Assembly (NCBI GenBank): GCA_002722255.1 | Contig: PBLD01000001.1 | Span: 776,261 to 840,260 of the forward strand | Length of the DNA: 64,000 nt | Origin: Winogradskyella sp. | GTDB taxonomy: Bacteria > Bacteroidota > Bacteroidia > Flavobacteriales > Flavobacteriaceae | Reading direction: 5' to 3' | Part shown: in pieces, positions 8,386 through 15,702 of the stretch | How the letters are laid out: each line of letters begins with the position of its first letter | Position numbering within the stretch: position 1 is the stretch's first letter | Program-made: the position numbers and the translations under genes | The notes under the pieces: generated by a model | Databases searched by the model: none | What the model was told of the DNA's origin: nothing | Seen by the model: only the letters and a program-made list of their open reading frames with translations

Positions 8386-8976
8386 ATGTTCGAAAATTTT
8401 TGGTTCAATGTGCAGTATGGCATTAACCACGTCTTAGATATTAATGGCTACGACCATGTTCTTTTTTTAATGGTACTGGCTGTACCTTACGTTTTTAAAG
8501 ATTGGAAACGCGTTTTACTGCTTGTTTCTATGTTTACCTTAGGGCATACGTTGTCCTTAGTATTAGCTGCTTATGGTGTTGTTTCAGTAGATGGAGGGTT
8601 GGTTGAGTTCTTAATACCTGTAACCATTTTAATTGCTGCTGTTTACAATGTTTTTACAGCAGGTAAAAAAGATAGAGGCAAACAAATAGGCTTGCTATTT
8701 TTTACTACATTGTTTTTTGGTTTAATTCACGGCTTAGGCTTTGCCAGAGAGTTTAAAATGTTTGCAGGCCAGTCTGAAAATAAGATAGAGCTTCTTTTAG
8801 AATTTGCATTAGGTATTGAGATTGCACAGATAATTATTGTATTTGTGGTTTTATTTCTTGGATTTCTTTTTCAGACGATATTTAGGTTTTCGCGTCGCGA
8901 CTGGGTAATGGTGCTTTCAGCAATCGTAATAGGTTTGGTTCTTGAAATACTTATTCGTAATGATTACTTATGGTAA
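8386..8976 (+). CDS. HupE/UreJ family membrane protein
   Basis: The 196-residue integral membrane protein has about six transmembrane helices. It carries the conserved histidine motifs of the HupE/UreJ_2 family: GYDHVLFL near the N-terminus, LGHTLSLV in helix 2, and LIHGLGFA in the middle. Members of the family are thought to bring nickel or other metals to hydrogenase or urease. No such enzyme is encoded nearby, so the substrate is open. The gene stands alone between the GTPase operon (divergent) and the dCMP deaminase gene (same strand, 91 bp downstream). Confidence 0.82.
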   Translation: MFENFWFNVQYGINHVLDINGYDHVLFLMVLAVPYVFKDWKRVLLLVSMFTLGHTLSLVLAAYGVVSVDGGLVEFLIPVTILIAAVYNVFTAGKKDRGKQIGLLFFTTLFFGLIHGLGFAREFKMFAGQSENKIELLLEFALGIEIAQIIIVFVVLFLGFLFQTIFRFSRRDWVMVLSAIVIGLVLEILIRNDYLW

Positions 8977-9067
8977 TGCTAAAGTTTTGTAAAACTTTAA
9001 CGACAGCGTAATTGTTTATACAATTCTATCCTATTATATTCGTTATATACATTGTTTAAAACACTTA

Positions 9068-9496
9068 ATGTCAAATAAAAAACAATTACGTTACGATAAA
9101 GCTTATTTGCGTATTGCTCAAGAATGGGGAAAACTTTCACATTGCAAACGTAAACAGGTTGGTGCACTTATCGTCAAAGACCGAATGATTATTTCAGACG
9201 GTTACAATGGTACACCAACAGGTTTTGAGAATTATTGTGAAGATGATGAAGGGTATACAAAATGGTATGTGCTTCATGCAGAGGCTAATGCTATATTAAA
9301 AGTAGCTTCGTCAACACAATCTTGTAAAGGTGCAACCTTATACATTACATTATCTCCTTGTAAGGAGTGTAGTAAGTTAATACACCAAGCAGGTATTGTA
9401 AGGGTAGTCTATTCTCAATCTTATAAAGATGATTCTGGTATAGAATTTTTGAAAAAGGCAGGAATAGAGTTAGAGTTAATAGAAGATTTAAGCTAA
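9068..9496 (+). CDS. dCMP deaminase (ComEB-like)
   Basis: The 142-residue cytidine/deoxycytidylate deaminase has the zinc-binding, catalytic motif LHAEANAI and the paired cysteines SPCKECSK. An early RKQVGALIVKD strand and a conserved Asn in GYNGTPTGFENYC match dCMP deaminases rather than cytidine or tRNA deaminases. It converts dCMP to dUMP and so supplies thymidylate synthesis in the cytoplasm. It lies 22 bp upstream of the CtpA-type protease gene, and the two are probably co-transcribed. Confidence 0.88.
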   Translation: MSNKKQLRYDKAYLRIAQEWGKLSHCKRKQVGALIVKDRMIISDGYNGTPTGFENYCEDDEGYTKWYVLHAEANAILKVASSTQSCKGATLYITLSPCKECSKLIHQAGIVRVVYSQSYKDDSGIEFLKKAGIELELIEDLS

Positions 9497-9518
9497 GATT
9501 TCCAGTTGGAAAAATAGT

Positions 9519-11126
9519 ATGGCAACAAAAAACAAATACATACCACTTATTATTGGTGTAGCTATTGCTGCAGGTGTTGTCATTGGCGGAAAGTTAAACT
9601 TCACAGATACGTCTGATAACCTTTTTACAACAAATAGTAAAAAGGACAAACTCAATCGCCTAATAGATTACATAGATTACGAATATGTAGATGAAGTAAA
9701 TACCGACAGTATTGTAGATGTTACTGTTAATGGAATTTTAGATAATTTAGATCCACATTCAACATATATACCAAAAGAAGATTTAGAGCGCATCACTGAA
9801 AATATGAAAGGTGATTTTGTTGGTATTGGTATCAACTACTATCCATATAAGGATACAATAGCAGTAATAAAACCAACAGAAGATGGACCAAGTGAAAGTG
9901 CAGGAATAATGAGTGGTGATCGTATTCTTCTAGCGGATGGAGATACCATTTACGGAAGAAATATCACTAACGACTACATTTCAAAAAAATTAAAAGGCGA
10001 TAAGAATACTAAAGTGAAGCTCACTGTATATCGAAAAAGTGAGGATGAAATCTTAGAATTCGAGATTAAACGCAAATCAATCCCAATTAAAAGCGTAGAT
10101 GCTGCATATATGTTAACGGATGAGTTGGGTTATATAAAAATGAATCGTTTTGCCGAAACGAGTTTTAATGAGTTTAAGACAGCTTTAGAAGATTTGCAAG
10201 ATCAAGGTGCTACAAAATTGGCGCTAGATTTAAGAGATAATCCAGGAGGCTTTCTAGGTATAGCAGAACAAATTGCAGATGAGTTTTTAGAAGACGATAA
10301 GCTTATACTGTTCACCAGAGACAAAAAAGGAAGAGAAGAGCGAACTTATGCCACAAGAAGAGGTGATTTTGAAGATGGTGAAATCTATATTCTTATCAAT
10401 GAAAATTCCGCTTCTGCAAGTGAAGTTATTGCAGGTGCATTGCAAGACAATGATAAAGGTATTATAGTTGGAAGACGTTCTTATGGTAAAGGTTTAGTGC
10501 AGCGCGAAATGGCATTAGGTGATGGTAGTGCTGTACGATTAACCGTTTCTAGATATTATACACCAACAGGTCGTTCTATTCAGAGACCATATACCAATGG
10601 AGATAATAACGCTTATTATAATGATTATTATAAACGTTTGCGTACAGGCGAATTAGCTGACGAAGACAATATTAAAGTTGACGACTCATTAAAATTCACA
10701 ACACCAAAAGGAAAAGTAGTATATGGAGGTGGAGGTATTATACCAGATGTTTTTGTACCTGTAGACCGTTCTTTTGATAACGAAACGATTAACTATCTAA
10801 GACGTCGAGGTCATTTTGGATACTTTGTTTTTGAAGAGTTAGACAAAGACAGAAGCGTGTATCAAGATGTTACTAAGTATGATTTTATAAATAATTTTGA
10901 AGTGAGTGACGATATCGTTGTACGCTTTCAGGATTACGTAAACCGTAAGGAAGGTACAAACATTACATTTGTGGCTTATAATGATGAAATAAGACGTCTT
11001 ATAAAGGCGACCTTAGCCAGACAATTGTTTGATGATAATTCCTTTGAAGAAGTTCTAAATAAGGAAGATATTATGGTACAAGAAGTGATTCTTCTCAGCA
11101 ACGAATACCCAAGTTTTAAACAATAA
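9519..11126 (+). CDS. S41 family C-terminal processing peptidase (CtpA-like)
   Basis: The 535-residue serine protease is anchored or exported by an N-terminal hydrophobic helix (about residues 8-24). It has a helical cap, a PDZ domain (about 95-180; GIGINYY, GIMSGDRILLADG) and the S41 catalytic core. The Ser/Lys dyad is visible: Ser299 in NENSASASE and Lys324 in RRSYGKG, with the usual spacing of 25. A C-terminal extension of about 150 residues follows the core. Such enzymes trim the C-termini of periplasmic or envelope proteins. The last 11 bp overlap the convergent flavoprotein gene. Confidence 0.92.
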   Translation: MATKNKYIPLIIGVAIAAGVVIGGKLNFTDTSDNLFTTNSKKDKLNRLIDYIDYEYVDEVNTDSIVDVTVNGILDNLDPHSTYIPKEDLERITENMKGDFVGIGINYYPYKDTIAVIKPTEDGPSESAGIMSGDRILLADGDTIYGRNITNDYISKKLKGDKNTKVKLTVYRKSEDEILEFEIKRKSIPIKSVDAAYMLTDELGYIKMNRFAETSFNEFKTALEDLQDQGATKLALDLRDNPGGFLGIAEQIADEFLEDDKLILFTRDKKGREERTYATRRGDFEDGEIYILINENSASASEVIAGALQDNDKGIIVGRRSYGKGLVQREMALGDGSAVRLTVSRYYTPTGRSIQRPYTNGDNNAYYNDYYKRLRTGELADEDNIKVDDSLKFTTPKGKVVYGGGGIIPDVFVPVDRSFDNETINYLRRRGHFGYFVFEELDKDRSVYQDVTKYDFINNFEVSDDIVVRFQDYVNRKEGTNITFVAYNDEIRRLIKATLARQLFDDNSFEEVLNKEDIMVQEVILLSNEYPSFKQ

Positions 11127-11727
11127 CTTTGTCGTGTACCTTGGTGTGTTTACCACCATTCCAAAGTGTAAGAATATCTGTAGCTACATGAGCACCACTG
11201 CCAGAGGCAATAGCAAACTGACTTCTCCAACCTGCCAATGTACCAGCAACGTAAAGGTTGTCTTCTATTAAATGATCTGTGTTTTTTAGCCAGATTCTGT
11301 CTTTTTCTACAGCAGCTCTTGGGTGAGGTTCAATATAATTTTCTAAACCACTTATTGTAAATAGATTAGTATATCCAACAGCAATAACCACTATTTTAGA
11401 GAGGTATTCGCCTTTGTTGGTAGTAACCTTAAAATCTTCAGAATTCTTATCTATTTGTGTTACTTTCTCGCTATCTATTTGAGTAACGTGTGGGTACAAA
11501 TCTGTAAGCTGCTGAAGTCCCTCATTTAGAATATCTTCTCCTAAAGTGCCTGGTTTAAGACCAAGAACGTTATTAAATAAAGCGGTTTGGAGATGCGAGC
11601 TTTTTTGATGTGCAATAATGCCAATCCTTTTGTCTTTTGCAAAAGGCTTATTCTTTGCAGAGCCCAACACTAAAGCACAAGACAATCCAGCTGCGCCAGC
11701 ACCAATAATTAGCACATCAAAACTCAT
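11116..11727 (-). CDS. Small FAD-dependent oxidoreductase (thioredoxin-reductase fold)
   Basis: The 203-residue protein begins with the Rossmann motif IIGAGAAGLSCA, which binds FAD. It ends with the second FAD motif NLYVAGTLAGWRSQFAIASGSGA. It is much shorter than thioredoxin reductase (over 300 residues): the NAD(P)H domain and the redox CxxC are missing. It is therefore a single-domain flavoprotein of unknown substrate. It overlaps the next gene upstream by 4 bp (ATGA), which implies translational coupling with the small membrane protein. Its 3' end overlaps the protease gene by 11 bp on the opposite strand. Confidence 0.8.
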   Translation of the reverse strand: MSFDVLIIGAGAAGLSCALVLGSAKNKPFAKDKRIGIIAHQKSSHLQTALFNNVLGLKPGTLGEDILNEGLQQLTDLYPHVTQIDSEKVTQIDKNSEDFKVTTNKGEYLSKIVVIAVGYTNLFTISGLENYIEPHPRAAVEKDRIWLKNTDHLIEDNLYVAGTLAGWRSQFAIASGSGAHVATDILTLWNGGKHTKVHDKVIV

Positions 11728-11927
11728 TTTCTGTTTTTGCTTAGAGTTTCAATTTTCTTAGAGATTCTAAGAATTTGTAATAATATAATAGCACAAAGTG
11801 CCGCAACTATTGTTATCATTGCTATTTTACTTTCGCCTGTTAGTAATGCATCAAAATCCAATTTAGTTGCATTATATATTACAAGACCGACAGCAATAAT
11901 CGTTAAAATCCAGGTAAAAATCTTCAT
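11724..11927 (-). CDS. Small two-helix membrane protein
   Basis: The 67-residue protein has two hydrophobic helices (about residues 2-20 and 34-52), a short loop between them (LDFDALLTGES) and a basic C-terminal tail (RISKKIETLSKNRK). The family is not recognised. Its stop overlaps the start of the flavoprotein gene, and it lies 12 bp after marC on the same strand, so marC, this gene and the flavoprotein gene appear to form one operon. Confidence 0.7.
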   Translation of the reverse strand: MKIFTWILTIIAVGLVIYNATKLDFDALLTGESKIAMITIVAALCAIILLQILRISKKIETLSKNRK

Positions 11928-11939
11928 ACTTATATTTTG

Positions 11940-12521
11940 TTATACCAATAAGGCTTTAATATTAGCAGCAAATAATTTTACCGCTATGGCTAACAAAATT
12001 ACACCAAAAACTTTTCTTATAATGTTAATTCCATTTTTACCTATTAGCTTTTCGATTTTAGCTGATGTTTTAAGAACAACATAGATTACAATAACATTAC
12101 AGATTACTGCAACGATAATATTTTCAATTTCAAATTCTGCTCGAAGTGATAATAAGGTAGTTAAGCTTCCTGGTCCGGCAATAAGAGGAAATGCCAATGG
12201 AAAAACAGAAGCAGTCATTGCGCTGCCTTCATCATCTTTATAAAGTGTTATGCCTAATATCATTTCTAATGCAATAAAGAAGATGACGAAAGCACCAGCT
12301 ACAGCAAATGAATTAACATCGATACCAATAAGATTCAATAAACTTTTACCCACAAAAAGAAACACAATCATAATTACACCAGCAATTAATGAGGCTTTTT
12401 CACTCTGTATATGACCAACTTTTTTGCGTAAATCGATAATAATAGGTATGTTTCCTATAATATCTATTACAGCAAACAAAACCATAAAAGCAGTAAATAT
12501 CTGTTTAAATTCTAACTGCAT
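11940..12521 (-). CDS. MarC family integral membrane protein
   Basis: The protein has six predicted transmembrane helices and the family's features: AVIDIIGNIPIIIDL in the first helix, a central DDEGSAMTASVFPLAFPLIAGPGS-type segment (PLAFPLIAGPG) and VFGVILLAIAVKLFAANI at the end. MarC proteins have no firmly established function; the name reflects neighbourhood to the mar locus in enterics. The ATG at 12521 is chosen because an earlier frame start (12575) would add a basic 18-residue leader not seen in the family. It heads an operon with the small membrane protein and the flavoprotein. Confidence 0.88.
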   Translation of the reverse strand: MQLEFKQIFTAFMVLFAVIDIIGNIPIIIDLRKKVGHIQSEKASLIAGVIMIVFLFVGKSLLNLIGIDVNSFAVAGAFVIFFIALEMILGITLYKDDEGSAMTASVFPLAFPLIAGPGSLTTLLSLRAEFEIENIIVAVICNVIVIYVVLKTSAKIEKLIGKNGINIIRKVFGVILLAIAVKLFAANIKALLV

Positions 12522-12599
12522 AATTTCTGTTTTTAAAATTCGGCGCAAAGGTCTTATTTTATTGTGGATTAACAATATTAAATAACGGTAAAGTTTATT

Positions 12600-12607
12600 T
12601 ATTTTTG
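12600..12607 (+). promoter_or_regulatory. -7 element placing the DUF3109 start codon at +1 (leaderless candidate)
   Basis: TATTTTTG is followed by exactly four bases and then the ATG at 12612. A -7 element this close predicts transcription starting at or next to the start codon. No clear -33 element is visible. Confidence 0.5.
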
Positions 12608-12611
12608 TGGC

Positions 12612-13181
12612 ATGTTTCAGTTAGGAAAAACCATAGTTTCAGAAGATATTATAGAGAAGGATTTTGTGTGCAATCTCTCAGCCTGTAAAGGTGCATGTTG
12701 TGTGGAAGGTGATGCAGGCGCTCCTTTAGATGAAGAAGAAATCAAAATTTTAGATGATATCTACCCAAAAGTAAGACCTTTTTTACGCAAGGAAGGTGTT
12801 GAAGTCCTTGATGCACAAGGTGCTTGGGTAAAAACATCTTATGGAGAATTAGAAACTCCACTTATTAATGGCGCAGAATGCGCTTATGTTATTTTTGATG
12901 ATAAAAACACTGCATTATGTGGTATAGAGGAAGCCTATAACCAAGGTGAGATATCTTGGAAAAAACCTGTGTCTTGCCATCTTTATCCAATTAGAGTAAA
13001 GGACTATTCCGAATTTTCTGCAGTGAATTACGAAAAATGGGAGATTTGTGATGATGCCTGTACACTTGGCAAAGAATTGCAAGTGCCAATTTACAAGTTT
13101 GTAAAGGAAGCCTTGATACGAAAGTTTGGCGAAGATTGGTATGCCGAGTTGGAAAAAGTTGCTGAGAAAAATTTCAAATAG
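12612..13181 (+). CDS. DUF3109 family cysteine-cluster protein
   Basis: The 189-residue soluble protein has a dense N-terminal cysteine cluster (CNLSACKGACC, about residues 20-30) and further cysteines in AECAYV, LCGIEE, SCHLYPIR and WEICDDAC. The eight or so Cys residues probably bind a metal or Fe-S cluster, as in the related YkgJ-type zinc/iron-chelating domains. DUF3109 is widespread in Bacteroidota and its function is not known. The N-terminus begins right at the conserved segment, which supports the ATG at 12612 although only four bases separate it from the promoter element. Confidence 0.85.
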   Translation: MFQLGKTIVSEDIIEKDFVCNLSACKGACCVEGDAGAPLDEEEIKILDDIYPKVRPFLRKEGVEVLDAQGAWVKTSYGELETPLINGAECAYVIFDDKNTALCGIEEAYNQGEISWKKPVSCHLYPIRVKDYSEFSAVNYEKWEICDDACTLGKELQVPIYKFVKEALIRKFGEDWYAELEKVAEKNFK

Positions 13182-13346
13182 CCTTTTTATATAGCTAGCT
13201 TCTTTGTTTGTCTTGTTTTTATTAGTGTTTAACAAGAAAAGCATTATCGATATTTTTCTACTCATAACGAGTATTTCGTTGATACTGATATAGGTATTGG
13301 CTTTTTTTCTATATTGGTTGCTTCATCCAAAAATCGTATTCCAAAT

Positions 13347-13850
13347 ATGGAAGAAGGACCAATAATCCAAACTCAAGAATTCGCGTGTACAATATGTAAG
13401 ACTTCCATGGATATAGAAGATTTGTATTGTTCAGAATGTGGTTATCCAGAAAAAGGTACTGAACGAGAAATAGCTCTATATCATGCAAGGAGAGCGATGC
13501 AGAAAAATCAGAATATGGATGCTGATAAAAAAATTAGATTAGCAAGAAATATACTGTATGTAATGGCTGGTATTGTACTTATTTTTGGTTTCTTTAGTTT
13601 TTTTGAAGATGAGGATTTAGGTGTATTGATTACCAATGCTATTCTTGGGATTATTTATTTGTTGTTGGGTGCTTGGACTTCTAAAAAGCCTTTGGCAGCG
13701 TTATTGCTTGGGTTATTTCTATTTTTAACAACCATAATTATCTCGGGCATTTTTGATCCTTCAACAATTTTAAGAGGTATTATATTTAAAATAATAATTA
13801 TAGTTTACCTGGGAGTGGGTGTGTATTCTGCTTCTTCAATAAAAAAGTAA
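13347..13850 (+). CDS. Zinc-ribbon membrane protein
   Basis: The 167-residue protein has an N-terminal zinc ribbon (CTICKTS then YCSECGYP, about residues 14-34) and a short amphipathic helix. Three or four transmembrane helices follow (about 70-165). The family is not recognised. The ATG at 13347 is preferred over an upstream TTG at 13314. The gene lies 14 bp before a second zinc-ribbon membrane protein (a CPBP protease), so the pair is probably co-transcribed and may act together. Confidence 0.75.
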   Translation: MEEGPIIQTQEFACTICKTSMDIEDLYCSECGYPEKGTEREIALYHARRAMQKNQNMDADKKIRLARNILYVMAGIVLIFGFFSFFEDEDLGVLITNAILGIIYLLLGAWTSKKPLAALLLGLFLFLTTIIISGIFDPSTILRGIIFKIIIIVYLGVGVYSASSIKK

Positions 13851-13864
13851 AGAGGATTTAGAAT

Positions 13865-14614
13865 ATGAGTATTGTTTGTAGTAGTTGTAATGTGGAGTTA
13901 TACAGAGAAGTTAAGTTTTGCACCAGATGTGGTAAGCAACTTCTTAAAAATAATGTGGATAAGAGAACATCCTCATTAAACTTAATTATAGTTTTTTATG
14001 CAACTTTTCTGCTGTTTGCTGTTGTATCTTATTTGCTATACAACGAATACCCTCTTAATCTTTATGTTGAAATTGGTATAGAGAGTGTATTTGCACTTAT
14101 GGTAGTTGCTTTCTCTTTGTTTGATTATAAGCAGATTGTAAAGCTTTATAAAATCCCTAAGTTAAACAGGAAAGTTTTAGCGTTTTCAATTGTGTTTCCC
14201 TTGTTTTCAGCAATTGTTGTTTCTTTATCTATTGGGTATTTAAACGAATCGCTCTTTGGCGTTAGTGAGAATTATTATAGTGAATATTTGTATTTAGAAT
14301 ACCCTTTATTATGGGCAATTCTGTTTACAGCTATTTTGCCACCAATATTTGAGGAGTTAGGATTTAGAGGGTTCTTGTTTAATAGCTTACAGAAGGTGGT
14401 TAGTGAGCGAATTACTATTATTGCAACGGCTTTTATTTTTGCGCTAATTCATTTCTCATTTATATCTTTTATTTGGATTTTTCCATTTGGATTAATTTTA
14501 GGATACATGAGGAGTAAGTACAATACACTTTGGTATAGTATTATTATTCACTTTATACACAACTTTGTTGTTTTAATGATAGATTACTACAACTTTAACT
14601 ACTCTTTATTTTAG
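13865..14614 (+). CDS. Zinc-ribbon CPBP family intramembrane metalloprotease
   Basis: The 249-residue protein starts with a zinc ribbon (CSSCNVEL and CTRCGKQ, residues 5-24). About seven transmembrane helices follow. The CPBP (Abi/CAAX protease) motifs are intact: EELGFRG (Glu163, Glu164, Arg168), ALIHFS with His196, and the terminal HFIHNF (His229, His232). The family performs prenyl-protein processing in eukaryotes and has roles in bacteriocin immunity or envelope maintenance in bacteria; the substrate here is unknown. It follows another zinc-ribbon membrane protein by 14 bp. A bidirectional terminator lies 24 bp downstream. Confidence 0.87.
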   Translation: MSIVCSSCNVELYREVKFCTRCGKQLLKNNVDKRTSSLNLIIVFYATFLLFAVVSYLLYNEYPLNLYVEIGIESVFALMVVAFSLFDYKQIVKLYKIPKLNRKVLAFSIVFPLFSAIVVSLSIGYLNESLFGVSENYYSEYLYLEYPLLWAILFTAILPPIFEELGFRGFLFNSLQKVVSERITIIATAFIFALIHFSFISFIWIFPFGLILGYMRSKYNTLWYSIIIHFIHNFVVLMIDYYNFNYSLF

Positions 14615-14638
14615 TATTAAAATTAGTAATGTAAAAAC

Positions 14639-14679
14639 AAAAAGCACTCAACGCCGAGTTACACGCGAGAGTGCTTTTT
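14639..14679. terminator. Bidirectional terminator between CPBP and OmpA-lipoprotein genes
   Basis: AAAAAGCACTC and GAGTGCTTTTT form a perfect 11-bp stem with a 19-base loop, between two convergent genes. Confidence 0.8.
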
Positions 14680-14705
14680 CACCTCTATAAAAAATAATGG
14701 ATTAA

Positions 14706-15557
14706 TTAATTTGCCTCCATTAAAGCAAAAAACTTGTCAATATTAGGCATTAAGATAATACGTGTTCTACGGTTTTTAGAACGGTTTTCTCTGGTGCTGT
14801 TGTCTACCAAAGGTTGGTAGCTGCTGCGACCAGATGCTATAAGTTTTGCAGGATCTACTTTGTATTTGTGTTGTAATTTTCTAACAACAGAAGTTGCTCT
14901 TAACACACTTAAATCCCAATTGTCTTGTATCTTTTCTGTATTAATACTTCTAGAATCAGTATGACCTTCTACCATAACATCAATACTTTCTTCTGAGTTA
15001 ATAACATCAGCTAACTTTTGCAAAATGTCGTCTGCTTTACTACTTATTCTATAGCTTCCAGAATTAAATAACATCTTATCTGAAATTGAAATCATTACAA
15101 CAGTTTCATTGATGTTTACAGCAATATCTTCATCTTCATTAAGATCCGAACTGTTCATTGTTTTTTCAAGATTGTATTGAATAGCTAAATTCATAGAATC
15201 CTTTAAGGTCTTGGCTTCAGCCAATTTAGTAGGATCAACATTTTCTAGAGTAGTAAGCATTTTTCGTTTACTCTCATTAGACATAATAGTGCCATCTTTA
15301 TGGACATCTAACTTTATGTCGTTTTCCATTGTTAAGCCTTCTACATCTTCATTTAGCGAGCTGATTTTTTCATTATATCTATCAACACGTTCTTGAATTT
15401 TAGCGAATTTGTTTTCTAGATCCTCTTTCGCTACTTGGGTTTTGGTTAGTTGACTTTTAATCTCTCCATTTTCTTGTTCTAAAGCCATATATTTCTTCTT
15501 TGAAACACAAGAGCTTAAAAGAATTGTTGCTACTAAAAGCATTGAAATTTTCTTCAT
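14706..15557 (-). CDS. OmpA family lipoprotein
   Basis: The 283-residue protein has a lipoprotein signal peptide with lipobox LLSSC (lipidated Cys17). A coiled-coil stretch (about 25-80) follows, then a C-terminal OmpA-like peptidoglycan-binding domain (about 150-270). The last contains VEGHTDSRSINTE, the characteristic Asp, and NWDLSVLRATSVVRKL and NRRTRI. It probably tethers the outer membrane to peptidoglycan, much like the MotB/Pal-type OmpA_C proteins. It is monocistronic, with a terminator at its 3' side and the PiT gene 145 bp upstream. Confidence 0.88.
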   Translation of the reverse strand: MKKISMLLVATILLSSCVSKKKYMALEQENGEIKSQLTKTQVAKEDLENKFAKIQERVDRYNEKISSLNEDVEGLTMENDIKLDVHKDGTIMSNESKRKMLTTLENVDPTKLAEAKTLKDSMNLAIQYNLEKTMNSSDLNEDEDIAVNINETVVMISISDKMLFNSGSYRISSKADDILQKLADVINSEESIDVMVEGHTDSRSINTEKIQDNWDLSVLRATSVVRKLQHKYKVDPAKLIASGRSSYQPLVDNSTRENRSKNRRTRIILMPNIDKFFALMEAN

Positions 15558-15656
15558 GTTTATTATTTAAATTAGTTTATGTAGTATATACACATATACG
15601 ACCAAATACATTTTTTGGATGTTTAAGTGTAATAAATTTTAAAAATTGACCATAAA

Positions 15657-15683
15657 AAAAGCCTTAGAATCTCTAAGGCTTTT
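15657..15683 (-). terminator. Terminator of the PiT transporter gene
   Basis: A 7-bp stem (GCCTTAG, loop AATCT, CTAAGGC) is followed on the minus strand by a T tract. It lies about 20 bp beyond the stop codon of the phosphate transporter gene. Confidence 0.75.
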
Positions 15684-15702
15684 GGTATAATAAAGTTTGA
15701 AT